Shown: positions 26,143 to 33,231, counted from the stretch's first letter. The stretch: 64,000 bases of DNA from Candidatus Gastranaerophilales bacterium (GCA_900769645.1 CAAGHI010000030.1:1-64000), one strand, 5' to 3'. Translations and numbers: made by a program. The notes: generated by a model not told the origin, from the sequence alone.

Positions 26143-27053
26143 GTCCTGCGCGGACGGCGGGAACATTTTATGGAAGAGTAAAGATACCTATCCCGCCATC
26201 GTAAAAAACCAAAATCGCAATTCTTGTTGTCTGGGGGGGGGCTGCGGTGCATGACGCAGCATTTTGAGAAGTTGGCCAAGTATGCCCAACCTACCTAAAT
26301 TAAAACAGACTCCGGCTCGGAGGCCGGAGTGACAGTTACAAAAGTTGTACTTAAAATTGCTACTATTTACGTCATTCTTAAAAATCTGCAATTTGTCTTT
26401 TAATCCATTCCATGATAATTCCGACGACATAATCTTGTTGAGATTGTGTTAATTCGACTCCTTTTGGAATTTTATGCCATTTTGATAAACACCCCCTACA
26501 ACAGCAAGCGGTTGCGTGCTGAGCTATAAATGCAGGGTGTCCCTTCATTGGAGTCTGTTTCCCGTCATTTGGGATTTCTGCAGGTGCAAGACGTTTAGAA
26601 ACAAAATCGTGCGCATGGCGCTCAATAGTATCCAAACCCTTTTGTGCAATATAATCCTTATCTGCTTGTTTGAGTTTGAATTTACTTCTAAAATCTGACT
26701 TTGCTAATTTATCAAATATATCTGCCATAACTACATTTTATCATTAAAAATATAAATAGTTTATATAAATCAGGTGATGGGGGGATTACGGAGTCAGATT
26801 GCCACGATAGCGGAATGAACAATAACTTGTTAGCGAAACAAGCGACCAAAACAGCCATTGTTTGAGCGGTAAAGTTATTCAATAGGCTGGATTGCTACGC
26901 TATTCGTTTGCAATGACGATTTCATAATCTGTTACATTCTAATATAGCGAGTTTGGCTGTTTTAAGTTGAGCTTACAAGTTATTAGCGAATGGAGCGTGT
27001 GGCTGGTTTTGTGGAACTTTTTCCATAAAAAGTTCCCGCTGTCCGCGCAGGAC
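26143..27053. mobile_element. Candidate non-autonomous element with terminal inverted repeats and DUF4186 cargo
   Basis: Terminal inverted repeats begin GTCCTGCGCGGAC (26143) and end GTCCGCGCAGGAC (27053). They extend 33 bases with two mismatches, or 42 bases if the flanks are counted. Both ends are bordered by ATTATAAT (26135-26142 and 27054-27061), which could be an 8-bp target duplication; it is itself palindromic, so this is not certain. The inside carries one gene (DUF4186, minus), a G9 tract (26233-26241), reverse copies of two genome-wide hairpins, and an ATTGCCACG...GCAATGACG hairpin (26788-26925). There is no transposase. Confidence 0.6.
26378..26728 (-). CDS. DUF4186 domain-containing protein
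   Basis: 116 residues. The central block GKQTPMKGHPAFIAQHATA, followed by CCCRGCLSKWH and IPKG, is the DUF4186 signature: a conserved GHP, a His and a Cys cluster that looks metal-binding. The C-terminal helix is DYVVGIIMEWIKRQI. The biochemical role of the family is unknown. It is the only gene between the inverted repeats described above. No strong ribosome site is visible before the ATG. Confidence 0.85.
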   Translation of the reverse strand: MADIFDKLAKSDFRSKFKLKQADKDYIAQKGLDTIERHAHDFVSKRLAPAEIPNDGKQTPMKGHPAFIAQHATACCCRGCLSKWHKIPKGVELTQSQQDYVVGIIMEWIKRQIADF

Positions 27054-27182
27054 ATTATAATTGAAAAATAATAATATATTTATTGTAAATAAATGTAACA
27101 ACTTTCTTTAAAACCTTAAAGTTTTCTGCAAAATGTTCCGATATAAAACTTGTTACTAGAAGTTAATAAGGAGTGTGTACTC

Positions 27183-27413
27183 ATGGACGAAGAAAAATTT
27201 CAGGATATGGAAGATTTGATGTTAGATTACGGTGAAATGACAAGTTTTAATTTCAATTCTATGGATTACAAACAAGTTCAGGAATTGCAAAGAATTACTG
27301 ACAGCGAGTATTCAAATCAGCCTTATACATTTAAGTATGGCAATTTCGATTTAGTGGATATGATTCATGAATTTATTACACAAAATCAGAAAAAAGGAGC
27401 TACAGAGGCTTAG
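27183..27413 (+). CDS. Small acidic protein of unknown function
   Basis: 76 residues, rich in Asp/Glu/Gln, no membrane segment. The start at 27183 is chosen because AAGGAG with the extended tail TGTGTACTC precedes it; the frame is open to 27150. It is followed by a second small gene with nearly the same ribosome-site sequence, so the two may be related in expression. I do not recognise it. Confidence 0.55.
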   Translation: MDEEKFQDMEDLMLDYGEMTSFNFNSMDYKQVQELQRITDSEYSNQPYTFKYGNFDLVDMIHEFITQNQKKGATEA

Positions 27414-27529
27414 AGGCTTATCCTTTTTTGAGAAGTGAGGCTTTGGCGAAATTTGTATAGCTGTTAATTAGAGATTTGTCGGTGGCAGGGGCCAAATCCC
27501 CTGTCTGCCGATGTGAAGGAGTGTATCTT

Positions 27530-27745
27530 ATGAACGAAAAAGAACTTTTCGAAAACAATTGTTTCCCACTCGCTTGGTGCGAAGATGAGGAACACTTTGA
27601 ACAGCCAATGGCGCAACGCAAAGATATGACAACGCTTTTGGCTGAGTTAGAAGATATTCAAAACCGCATAGATGATATTAGTGCAAGAGAATGGCATCTT
27701 GCAAAATTGGTGGAATTTCACCAGAATGGTTTTGTTGCAGAATAA
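27530..27745 (+). CDS. Small protein of unknown function
   Basis: 71 residues, acidic, with a helical LLAELEDIQNRIDDISAREW segment. The start at 27530 is supported by AAGGAGTGTATCTT directly upstream, almost identical to the ribosome region of the genes at 27183 and 37366. An imperfect GC-rich hairpin (CGGTGGCAGGGG...CCCCTGTCTGCCG, 27479-27509) precedes the ribosome site and could influence translation. A terminator follows at 27831. Confidence 0.55.
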   Translation: MNEKELFENNCFPLAWCEDEEHFEQPMAQRKDMTTLLAELEDIQNRIDDISAREWHLAKLVEFHQNGFVAE

Positions 27746-27830
27746 TATTGACCGTATAGGTTGATATTCCCCCGCAGTTGAAGATTGGCTGCCGAGATTT
27801 GGGATAGCAAAAATTTAATAACAATACATA

Positions 27831-27859
27831 ATCGTTGATTGGTTTCAACGATTTTTTTT
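27831..27859 (+). terminator. Rho-independent terminator
   Basis: AATCGTTGA TTGGT TCAACGATT followed by a run of T, 85 bases after the small gene at 27530-27745. Confidence 0.85.
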
Positions 27860-27888
27860 GAGCTATGTTTTGCTTTGAATTAATAATA

Positions 27889-27917
27889 TTTACAAATTTA
27901 TATTTTTTTATTACAAT
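27889..27917 (+). promoter_or_regulatory. Promoter of small-peptide locus A
   Basis: TTTACA (27889-27894), 17-base spacer, TACAAT (27912-27917). Predicted transcript start near 27924 (GGGTAGTAC). Confidence 0.6.
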
Positions 27918-27991
27918 ATAAAAGGGTAGTACATGCCTTCCCTCGACACACGGATTTACTAAGGAAACAGTCGAGAAAGGAGGTAGAAACT

Positions 27992-28081
27992 ATGACTGTT
28001 AGTTTATTGGAAACAATAATAAAAGCCCTAGTTATACTAGAGCTTTTTGCTAGAATTGTTCTAGCACTACTAACAAAATAG
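27992..28081 (+). CDS. 29-residue hydrophobic peptide, candidate type I toxin (locus A)
   Basis: Starts MTVSLLETIIKA and ends LALLTK: one hydrophobic helix with a few charges, the shape of type I toxin peptides such as Fst, Ldr or Ibs. A strong AAAGGAGG ribosome site precedes it. The 5' UTR has a CTCGAC...GTCGAG stem (27942-27976) directly before the ribosome site, and CCTT upstream of the stem can pair with AAGG of that site. The coding DNA holds two further hairpins. A related peptide of 24 residues is encoded at 30133-30207 on the other strand, with the same surroundings. Toxicity is inferred, not shown. Confidence 0.65.
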   Translation: MTVSLLETIIKALVILELFARIVLALLTK

Positions 28082-28136
28082 GGTACTAAGTGAAGCTCTT
28101 AACAGGTTGCTTAAGTTGTTAAGGGCTTCCCCCTAT
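28018..28136 (-). ncRNA. Predicted antisense RNA to peptide locus A
   Basis: A minus-strand promoter TTGAAA (28165-28170) - 16 bases - TATAAT (28143-28148) points into the 3' end of the peptide mRNA. A hairpin followed by TTTTATTATT in that direction (28048 down to about 28018) could end the RNA at about 120 nt. In the antisense RNA this stem pairs through a G-U, whereas the same place is a C-A mismatch on the sense strand. The opposite holds for the 3' hairpin at 28092-28129. Confidence 0.5.
28092..28129 (+). terminator. 3' hairpin of peptide locus A
   Basis: Arms GAAGCTCTTAACA (28092-28104) and TGTTAAGGGCTTC (28117-28129), one G-U pair, loop GGTTGCTTAAGT, then CCCCTATGCTTTTATT. The same arms occur at locus B (30085-30121). 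Confidence 0.75.
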
Positions 28137-28142
28137 GCTTTT

Positions 28143-28170
28143 ATTATAACGTATTTTTTTAGAATTTCAA
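28143..28170 (-). promoter_or_regulatory. Convergent antisense promoter, locus A
   Basis: On the minus strand: TTGAAA, 16-base spacer, TATAAT; predicted start near 28136, just outside the 3' hairpin. Confidence 0.6.
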
Positions 28171-28251
28171 CCCCTATTTGGAAAATTGAATGATAAAATA
28201 AAAAACTCGGGCTGAGAATTATCAGTCCGAGTTTAATATTATTGCCTAATC

Positions 28252-29934
28252 TTACGCATTAACTAACTGTTTTGATCTTTCTAATTGAAGAGTACAAGTT
28301 GTTACGTCGCATACGCAAGATGGTCCAAAGTATTGGATTGCACCTGGGAACAAGTATCTGTCGTTTAGTGCCCAGTCTTCTCTGTTTTCTTCCAATTGTT
28401 TGAAAACAGGGCCGTCAAGTTTTACCAATGCTTTTTGGATAACAGGTTTCATTTCTCCATGACGTTTTTCCATGTTCATCATCATTGTTAGAGGAATTCC
28501 GCCAGCAACCCATTCAGAAGCAGGAGCTGTCAAGTTTCTAACTGATGACAAGTAACCTGTCAAACCGAAGTTGATTAGAGCAAAAGCGTTGAAGCCTAGT
28601 GAGTAGCAATAATCAGCGTCAAAGTTTGATGGGAATGCACATCTTCCTTCATAACCGAAGAAGTGTGATTGTGCATTGAATTTGCCAATGAATTCACCTT
28701 GTGATTTCAATTCGTCAAGTCTTGTTGAAATCATTTCTATTAAAAGTTTTTCAGTTTCGATTTTAGAAACTTGAACGTTTCCGTGAGGGTCACGATCTGC
28801 AAGTAATTGACCTTTAATCAAAACAGGAAGTGATGCGTAAACTTTTGCGTTGTCAGCTTCAAGTCTGTTTTCAACGATGTCAAATTTGTCACGAATTGTA
28901 GTTGCGTTTACGAATTCTGAATCGTTTTCCAAAGCTGCCATAATATCGTTCAAGTTTGCAATCATTGATTTCATTTCAGGAATGAATTCGATTAAGCCTT
29001 CCGGAATTACAGCTATACCAAAGTTTTTGCCCATGTTAGCACGTTTAACGATGATATTGCACATGTAGTTGATAATGCTTTCCAAAGACATTTTCTTTTC
29101 TTCAACTTCTTCTGAAATTAAAGTGATGTTTGGTTGAGTTTGCAAAGCAGCTTCCAAAGCTACGTGAGAAGCACTTCTACCCATGATTTTTACAAAGTGC
29201 CAATATTTTTTAGCTGAATTTGCGTCACGTTCAATGTTTCCGATAAGTTCAGCGTAAGTTTTTGTAGCTGTGTCGAAACCGAATGAAATTTCGATTTGGT
29301 CGTTTTTCAAGTCGCCATCAATTGTTTTAGGGCAACCGATTACTTGAATACCGGTGTTGTTTTTAACAAACCATTCAGCCAAAAGTGCTGCGTTAGTGTT
29401 TGAATCGTCGCCACCGATGATTACAACGGCAGAGATGTTTAATTTTCTGCATACAGCAAGTGATTTTTCGAATTGTTCTTCTGTTTCAAGCTTAGTTCTG
29501 CCTGATCCGATGATATCGAAACCACCAGTGTTTCTGTAAGCGTCCATGAATTTGTCATCAAATTCAACATATTTGCCTTCAATAATACCGGAAGGACCGC
29601 CTAAGAAACCATATAATTTGTTAGCTGAGTTAGCTTGTTTCAAAGCGTCATACAAACCTGCGATTACGTTGTGTCCGCCAGGAGCTTGACCACCTGAAAG
29701 GATTACGCCGACGTTTCTAACTTCTGATGATTTTGCAGAAGCTGTGTGTTTGAATGTTACAACAGGCTTTCCGTAAGTGTTTTTGAATAATTCTTGAATT
29801 TGTTCTTGATCTCTAACTGATTGAGTTGCAGAACCTTCAACCATTTCCAAGCTGTTGATGCCTTCAGAAAGGCTAGATGGAAGTTTTGGTTGATACTTTA
29901 ATCTCTCGATTTGTAACGGTGAAAGTTTTTCCAT
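28252..29934 (-). CDS. pfp: Pyrophosphate-dependent phosphofructokinase (long type)
   Basis: Transfers phosphate from pyrophosphate to fructose 6-phosphate, reversibly, in glycolysis. 560 residues, the length of the long PFP class found in plants and spirochaetes. Seen: GGQAPGGHNVI, GGDDSNTNA (the GGDD form that points to pyrophosphate rather than ATP), PKTIDGDLKN with the catalytic Asp, and MGRSASHVALEAAL. The start at 29934 is preferred because AAGGAAG precedes it. Flanked on both sides by the two small-peptide loci, which point outward-in around it. The use of pyrophosphate fits an energy-saving fermentative life. Confidence 0.93.
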   Translation of the reverse strand: MEKLSPLQIERLKYQPKLPSSLSEGINSLEMVEGSATQSVRDQEQIQELFKNTYGKPVVTFKHTASAKSSEVRNVGVILSGGQAPGGHNVIAGLYDALKQANSANKLYGFLGGPSGIIEGKYVEFDDKFMDAYRNTGGFDIIGSGRTKLETEEQFEKSLAVCRKLNISAVVIIGGDDSNTNAALLAEWFVKNNTGIQVIGCPKTIDGDLKNDQIEISFGFDTATKTYAELIGNIERDANSAKKYWHFVKIMGRSASHVALEAALQTQPNITLISEEVEEKKMSLESIINYMCNIIVKRANMGKNFGIAVIPEGLIEFIPEMKSMIANLNDIMAALENDSEFVNATTIRDKFDIVENRLEADNAKVYASLPVLIKGQLLADRDPHGNVQVSKIETEKLLIEMISTRLDELKSQGEFIGKFNAQSHFFGYEGRCAFPSNFDADYCYSLGFNAFALINFGLTGYLSSVRNLTAPASEWVAGGIPLTMMMNMEKRHGEMKPVIQKALVKLDGPVFKQLEENREDWALNDRYLFPGAIQYFGPSCVCDVTTCTLQLERSKQLVNA

Positions 29935-30043
29935 ATTTTTCTTCCTTATATTTAGTAATACCATTTACAAGTAACAGTGTACTATAAAAAAGATAAAAGT
30001 GAAACAACCCTACAATTTAACTCCGGTAAAACCTTTCAAACAC

Positions 30044-30072
30044 TTGACAAAATCTGAAAAATAGTAAATAAT
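30044..30072 (+). promoter_or_regulatory. Convergent antisense promoter, locus B
   Basis: TTGACA (30044-30049), 17-base spacer, AATAAT (30067-30072); predicted start near 30079, at the outer edge of the 3' hairpin of the minus-strand peptide gene. Confidence 0.6.
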
Positions 30073-30079
30073 ATATGTG

Positions 30080-30198
30080 TAGGGCGAAGCCCTTAACGTG
30101 TTAAGCGCTTTGTTAAGAGCTTGCTACACACCCTACGATTTTAGTAAATTTAATGCTACTAACAGTATATCAAATGCTATTAGTAGCATTATTATTTT
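30080..30198 (+). ncRNA. Predicted antisense RNA to peptide locus B
   Basis: Starts at the promoter described at 30044 and reads through the 3' hairpin region (30085-30121) into the peptide gene. A perfect 11-bp stem AATGCTACTAA (30152-30162) / TTAGTAGCATT (30180-30190) followed by ATTATTTTG could terminate it, giving about 120 nt, the same predicted length as at locus A. Confidence 0.5.
30085..30121 (-). terminator. 3' hairpin of peptide locus B
   Basis: Read on the minus strand: AAGCTCTTAAC, loop AAAGCGCTTAACAC, GTTAAGGGCTT, then CGCCCTACAC. Arms identical in sequence and in the single G-U pair to locus A. It serves as 3' end of the small-peptide mRNA. Confidence 0.7.
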
Positions 30199-30207
30199 GT
30201 CAATCAT
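30133..30207 (-). CDS. 24-residue hydrophobic peptide, candidate type I toxin (locus B)
   Basis: Starts MIDKIIMLLIAFDILL and ends LNLLKS: a single hydrophobic helix with a Lys near each end. AAGGAGG lies seven bases before the ATG. The 5' UTR carries a CCGTT...AACGG stem (30226-30258) in the same position as the CTCGAC...GTCGAG stem of locus A. The first eight bases of the predicted mRNA (GTAGGGCG, minus strand 30274-30267) are exactly complementary to its 3' end (30086-30079), a feature of long-range-locked type I toxin mRNAs. Function is inferred. Confidence 0.65.
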   Translation of the reverse strand: MIDKIIMLLIAFDILLVALNLLKS

Positions 30208-30280
30208 AGCTATACCTCCTTCCGTTCAATTTCTACGTAAATCGTGTGTAACGGAGTTAGTATGTGCGCCCTACGGTGCA

Positions 30281-30309
30281 ATTATATTATAATATTAAAA
30301 TTAATGCAA
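30281..30309 (-). promoter_or_regulatory. Promoter of small-peptide locus B
   Basis: Minus strand: TTGCAT (30309-30304), 17-base spacer, TATAAT (30286-30281); predicted start near 30274. Confidence 0.6.
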
Positions 30310-30338
30310 TATTGTTAAAAGTTTGGGACCTTTAATAA

Positions 30339-30491
30339 GGTAGGTTGGGGGTTCTACCCCAGCATCATGAATTGAATAAATAAGATTCTGAATAAGACGA
30401 AAATCTACGCTAATCGCTTGATTTTCTGCCTTTTCAGAATGACGACTTCGTAATTAGAAAGTAGGGTTGGGCACACTTGCCCAACATCATG
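30339..30491. repeat. Three hairpin-family repeats
   Basis: GTAGGTTGGGGGTTCTACCCC hairpin (30340-30360), a full copy of the AGATTCTGAATAAGACG...CAGAATGACGAC element (30382-30446), and a GTTGGGCACACTTGCCCAAC hairpin (30467-30486). The stem sequences differ from other copies but remain paired. Confidence 0.8.
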
Positions 30492-30585
30492 AGTATAACA
30501 ATAGATTCTTGTTTATTAAGCAACTTTACAATCTGTTGATTAATTTTCTGAATTTGATTATATTATGGTTAGGAATTGAGAACTA

Positions 30586-31002
30586 ATGAAACTTAAAAAC
30601 GGATTTACATATATAATACTTTTTTCAATGTTGGGATTTTCCGGCTTGGCGTGTTTTGCGGAGATTGTAGCTCCGAGATGGGACGATTTTTGCCCTGATG
30701 GGTTGGAGAATGCCGAATATAAAGAAATTCAATGGTTTTGGCCTGAGGGGACAAAGTCAACGCAAGAGATTTATAATTACTGGGCAAATCGGAGGAGCGA
30801 ATTTAATACAGCATTACGCCAGTGTAATGCAATGGACAATGTCTATAAAGAAAAGTGTTATGATGGTTTGCGACGAAGGCAAAAGTTTTTTAATGATCAA
30901 TACAAACGTGACATTCAGCTCCAACAGGTTACACGTCAGGACTGGCGAGATTTGCATGAAAAGGGATCAAGTCCTTATATGATTAATATTTTTCAGAGGT
31001 AA
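30586..31002 (+). CDS. Small exported protein of unknown function
   Basis: 138 residues. Signal peptide: KLKNGFTYIILFSMLGFSGL, then ACFA (a lipobox-like LACF is also possible). The mature part is rich in Trp, Tyr, Arg and Asp with two Cys pairs (RQCNAMDNVYKEKC). Upstream is a -10-like TATATT and a short leader with AGGAATTGAG. I do not recognise it. Confidence 0.6.
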   Translation: MKLKNGFTYIILFSMLGFSGLACFAEIVAPRWDDFCPDGLENAEYKEIQWFWPEGTKSTQEIYNYWANRRSEFNTALRQCNAMDNVYKEKCYDGLRRRQKFFNDQYKRDIQLQQVTRQDWRDLHEKGSSPYMINIFQR

Positions 31003-31046
31003 GAATTCCGAAGTCGTCATTCTGAAAGTGGCAATCCAGTAAAGTA

Positions 31047-31200
31047 GGGCGGGGTAGCGAAATTACGGACGAGTGTTTAACTCGGGGAGCGAATAACGAA
31101 ATTCATATCTGCGACAGCAATATGAATGACAGTTACGAGCGAGAAGTAATTTCAAGACGCCACCCCGCCACCAAAAGCCTTTGAGAACTTATAAGTTCTC
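31047..31200. repeat. GC-rich nested hairpin element
   Basis: Outer arms GGGCGGGGT (31047-31055) and ACCCCGCC (31162-31169), with inner arms GAAATTAC/GTAATTTC and ATTCATAT/ATATGAAT. It is followed by a separate perfect hairpin GAGAACTTATAAGTTCTC (31183-31200) close to the stop of the minus-strand prepilin gene. Confidence 0.6.
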
Positions 31201-31217
31201 ATTATTAAAAATATCTT

Positions 31218-32045
31218 TTAATAATTCATTACCCAGCCTTCGTCGATTACTCTGCCGGAGCAAGCGGCTCCTTCTTCTGTTGTTGTATTATTACATTTAG
31301 TCTCTCTTTTGTTTTTAAAACTTTCTATGACTGAAGTAATATCTTTATTATTATATTTTGCATAAGCTTCCGCATGAGCCTTGCTATATTCTCCAACAAC
31401 TATTCCATCTCTAAGGATAATTAGATAAAACGTATCTCTTCCCCAAGTATTTGGACCTTTTCCCCCATTTATATCTAATGCGGTAATTTGACCAGCGTCA
31501 TAAGTATTATTTACAGAATCAAAACCAAAATCTGCACGCATTCCATTTGCCAAAGTAATAGCAACATTTTTCCAACCACGACATTTACTTTTATCGTTTA
31601 AATAATACCATTTGTTTGTTTTTCCAACTAATTTTCGACAAGTATCCGTATTTGTCACAATGTTCGAGGTATCGCCGAGAGCTTTCATGTCCGAACCTGA
31701 TTCAAATTTAATTCCTTTAAAATACTTTTCCATTATGGGCTTACATCCTGCAGCCCAATCTTCATATGAGTCGTATGGCTGCGAATCACATGCTTTATAC
31801 AATTGAGTATCAGGCAAATTATCAACTCCATCATCTGCCATTGCGGCTTTAAAACCTTGTTCAAAAATAGAAACACCTACTTTTAAACCTTCAATATATG
31901 TTTTCTTTTGATATTTCTGAATAAGACTTGGCATTGTAATTGCAGCCACAACACCGATGATACCGAGTGTGATTAGAACTTCAGCCAAAGTAAACGCAGC
32001 TTTTGTATCTATGCTTCTTTTCATCTTCTCATCTAATTCAACCAT
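31218..32045 (-). CDS. Type IV pilin-like / pseudopilin protein
   Basis: 275 residues. A short positively charged leader is followed by the class III prepilin motif AFTLAEVLITLGIIGVV, whose Glu at +5 and hydrophobic helix (about residues 17-38) mark a prepilin-peptidase substrate. The globular Cys-containing C-terminal domain ends near WVMNY. One of three such genes in the window; each has a nearly identical N-terminal helix but a different head domain. It probably forms a minor pilin or a secretion pseudopilin. The upstream region (32046-32172) is AT-rich and holds no other gene. Confidence 0.85.
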   Translation of the reverse strand: MVELDEKMKRSIDTKAAFTLAEVLITLGIIGVVAAITMPSLIQKYQKKTYIEGLKVGVSIFEQGFKAAMADDGVDNLPDTQLYKACDSQPYDSYEDWAAGCKPIMEKYFKGIKFESGSDMKALGDTSNIVTNTDTCRKLVGKTNKWYYLNDKSKCRGWKNVAITLANGMRADFGFDSVNNTYDAGQITALDINGGKGPNTWGRDTFYLIILRDGIVVGEYSKAHAEAYAKYNNKDITSVIESFKNKRETKCNNTTTEEGAACSGRVIDEGWVMNY

Positions 32046-32172
32046 TCTTCCTCACTTTCATATTTTTTATATTATTAAACATATATATTTATTATAAACT
32101 ATCATATTTAATATTGTCAATTGAATTAAACGGATTTGTTGAAAATAATTTACTATATGACATTATAAATTT

Positions 32173-32400
32173 ATGAGAATAGTTACTGAGCTAAAAGAAG
32201 TTCTTTATCAAAAAGGGTTGAATTTGAAATTTGTCGCTGAAAGGTTAGAACAAAAATTAGGAAAACCTTATTCGCTTGCAAATTTGTCGAACAAACTTCG
32301 GAATGAGACTATTACATACAGAGAAATGAAGCTTATTGCAGAAATTATTGGTTGTAAATTGGAGTTACTTGATAGCCACAAAATGGCTGTTTTGAAATAA
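32173..32400 (+). CDS. Small HTH-like protein
   Basis: 75 residues, helical: LKEVLYQKGLNLKFVAERLE and LANLSNKLRNETITYREMKL resemble a Cro/XRE-type helix-turn-helix with its recognition helix at SLANLSNKL. It probably is a DNA-binding regulator. It has almost no leader; TTGAAA and an ATTATA box lie just upstream. Divergent from the prepilin gene. Confidence 0.65.
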   Translation: MRIVTELKEVLYQKGLNLKFVAERLEQKLGKPYSLANLSNKLRNETITYREMKLIAEIIGCKLELLDSHKMAVLK

Positions 32401-32436
32401 TTTTGGGTTATAAAATTTCACGCTTTTGTCTAAAAA

Positions 32437-32465
32437 TTGACAATTGAGTTACATTTATTTATAAT
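32437..32465 (+). promoter_or_regulatory. Consensus sigma-70-type promoter
   Basis: TTGACA (32437-32442), 17-base spacer, TATAAT (32460-32465): a perfect match to the housekeeping consensus, ahead of the small gene that begins the YceD-L32 fatty-acid operon. Confidence 0.85.
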
Positions 32466-32491
32466 TGTAATTACTAAAGAAGGAGTGTGAA

Positions 32492-32743
32492 ATGGCACAA
32501 CAATTCAACCCACAAAATATTAAAAAAAGAACTTCGGTTTTGGTATTTTTGAAAGGCGCTGCGGCTCCTTTGGTGCTTTATGTTGAAAAACCGGAAGATC
32601 TTTATGCAGAATTACAACAAGCAATGAGAAGTGCAACAGCTACTTTGATTGAAAGAGAAACGCAAGGACCTTTGAAAAAAGTTTGCTTTATTTCTAATCA
32701 AATTGCCTCTCTTGCAATACAGGAAGAACAATACGTAGGATAA
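32492..32743 (+). CDS. Conserved small protein at the head of the rpmF-plsX cluster
   Basis: 83 residues, no membrane segment: SVLVFLKGAAAPLVLYVEKP followed by a helical segment and a final strand. The stop overlaps the start of the next gene (TAATG), so translation is coupled to the YceD gene. SD AAGGAGTG. Function unknown; the position suggests a housekeeping role connected with ribosome or lipid synthesis. Confidence 0.65.
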   Translation: MAQQFNPQNIKKRTSVLVFLKGAAAPLVLYVEKPEDLYAELQQAMRSATATLIERETQGPLKKVCFISNQIASLAIQEEQYVG

Positions 32744-33231
32744 TGGATAACAAAATTTCAATTGAAGAATTAGAAAATACGAGTTCTAAAACCATTGATT
32801 TCCATTTTGAGGAAAAAATCAATGGCTTGAGTTGTGTTACTCCAATTGTCGCAGATTTAGAAATAAAATCGCTCGGTGAGTTTATTGAAGTTTGTGGAAA
32901 TGTTAAGGGAACTGTTAAGCTCGAATGCGATTTATGCTTGAAAGAATTTGATTACAAACTGGATTTTCAGCTAGATGAAATGTTCGCAAAAAACGCACTA
33001 TTAGAAGATTACGGGCAAGAATTTGAACTCAAAGATGGACAGTTTGTAACAGATCTTGATGGCGCTGACGAAATTGATATTTATGACTTATTGTATCAAT
33101 CCGTAATATTAAATTTACCAAATAAAAAAGTTTGTGGTATAAATTGTAGTGGGGACAAATTTTTGAAAGAGGAAAATTTGTCTGATCCAAGACTTGATGT
33201 TTTCAAAAATATAAAAATTAACGAAAACTAG
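32743..33231 (+). CDS. YceD/DUF177 family protein
   Basis: 162 residues with the DUF177 signature GTVKLECDLCLKEFDYKL and a C-terminal CGINCSGD. YceD proteins are needed for normal 23S rRNA accumulation in bacteria and plastids. The classic neighbours follow: rpmF, plsX, fabH. The Cys pairs may bind metal. Confidence 0.88.
   Translation: MDNKISIEELENTSSKTIDFHFEEKINGLSCVTPIVADLEIKSLGEFIEVCGNVKGTVKLECDLCLKEFDYKLDFQLDEMFAKNALLEDYGQEFELKDGQFVTDLDGADEIDIYDLLYQSVILNLPNKKVCGINCSGDKFLKEENLSDPRLDVFKNIKINEN

Noticed and set aside
28092..30121. Loci A and B as simple terminal inverted repeats of a transposon carrying pfp
   Set aside because: Similarity is restricted to functional-looking parts (stems, ribosome site, hairpin), the sequences are otherwise diverged, and no target duplication or transposase was found; the toxin-antitoxin reading explains more.
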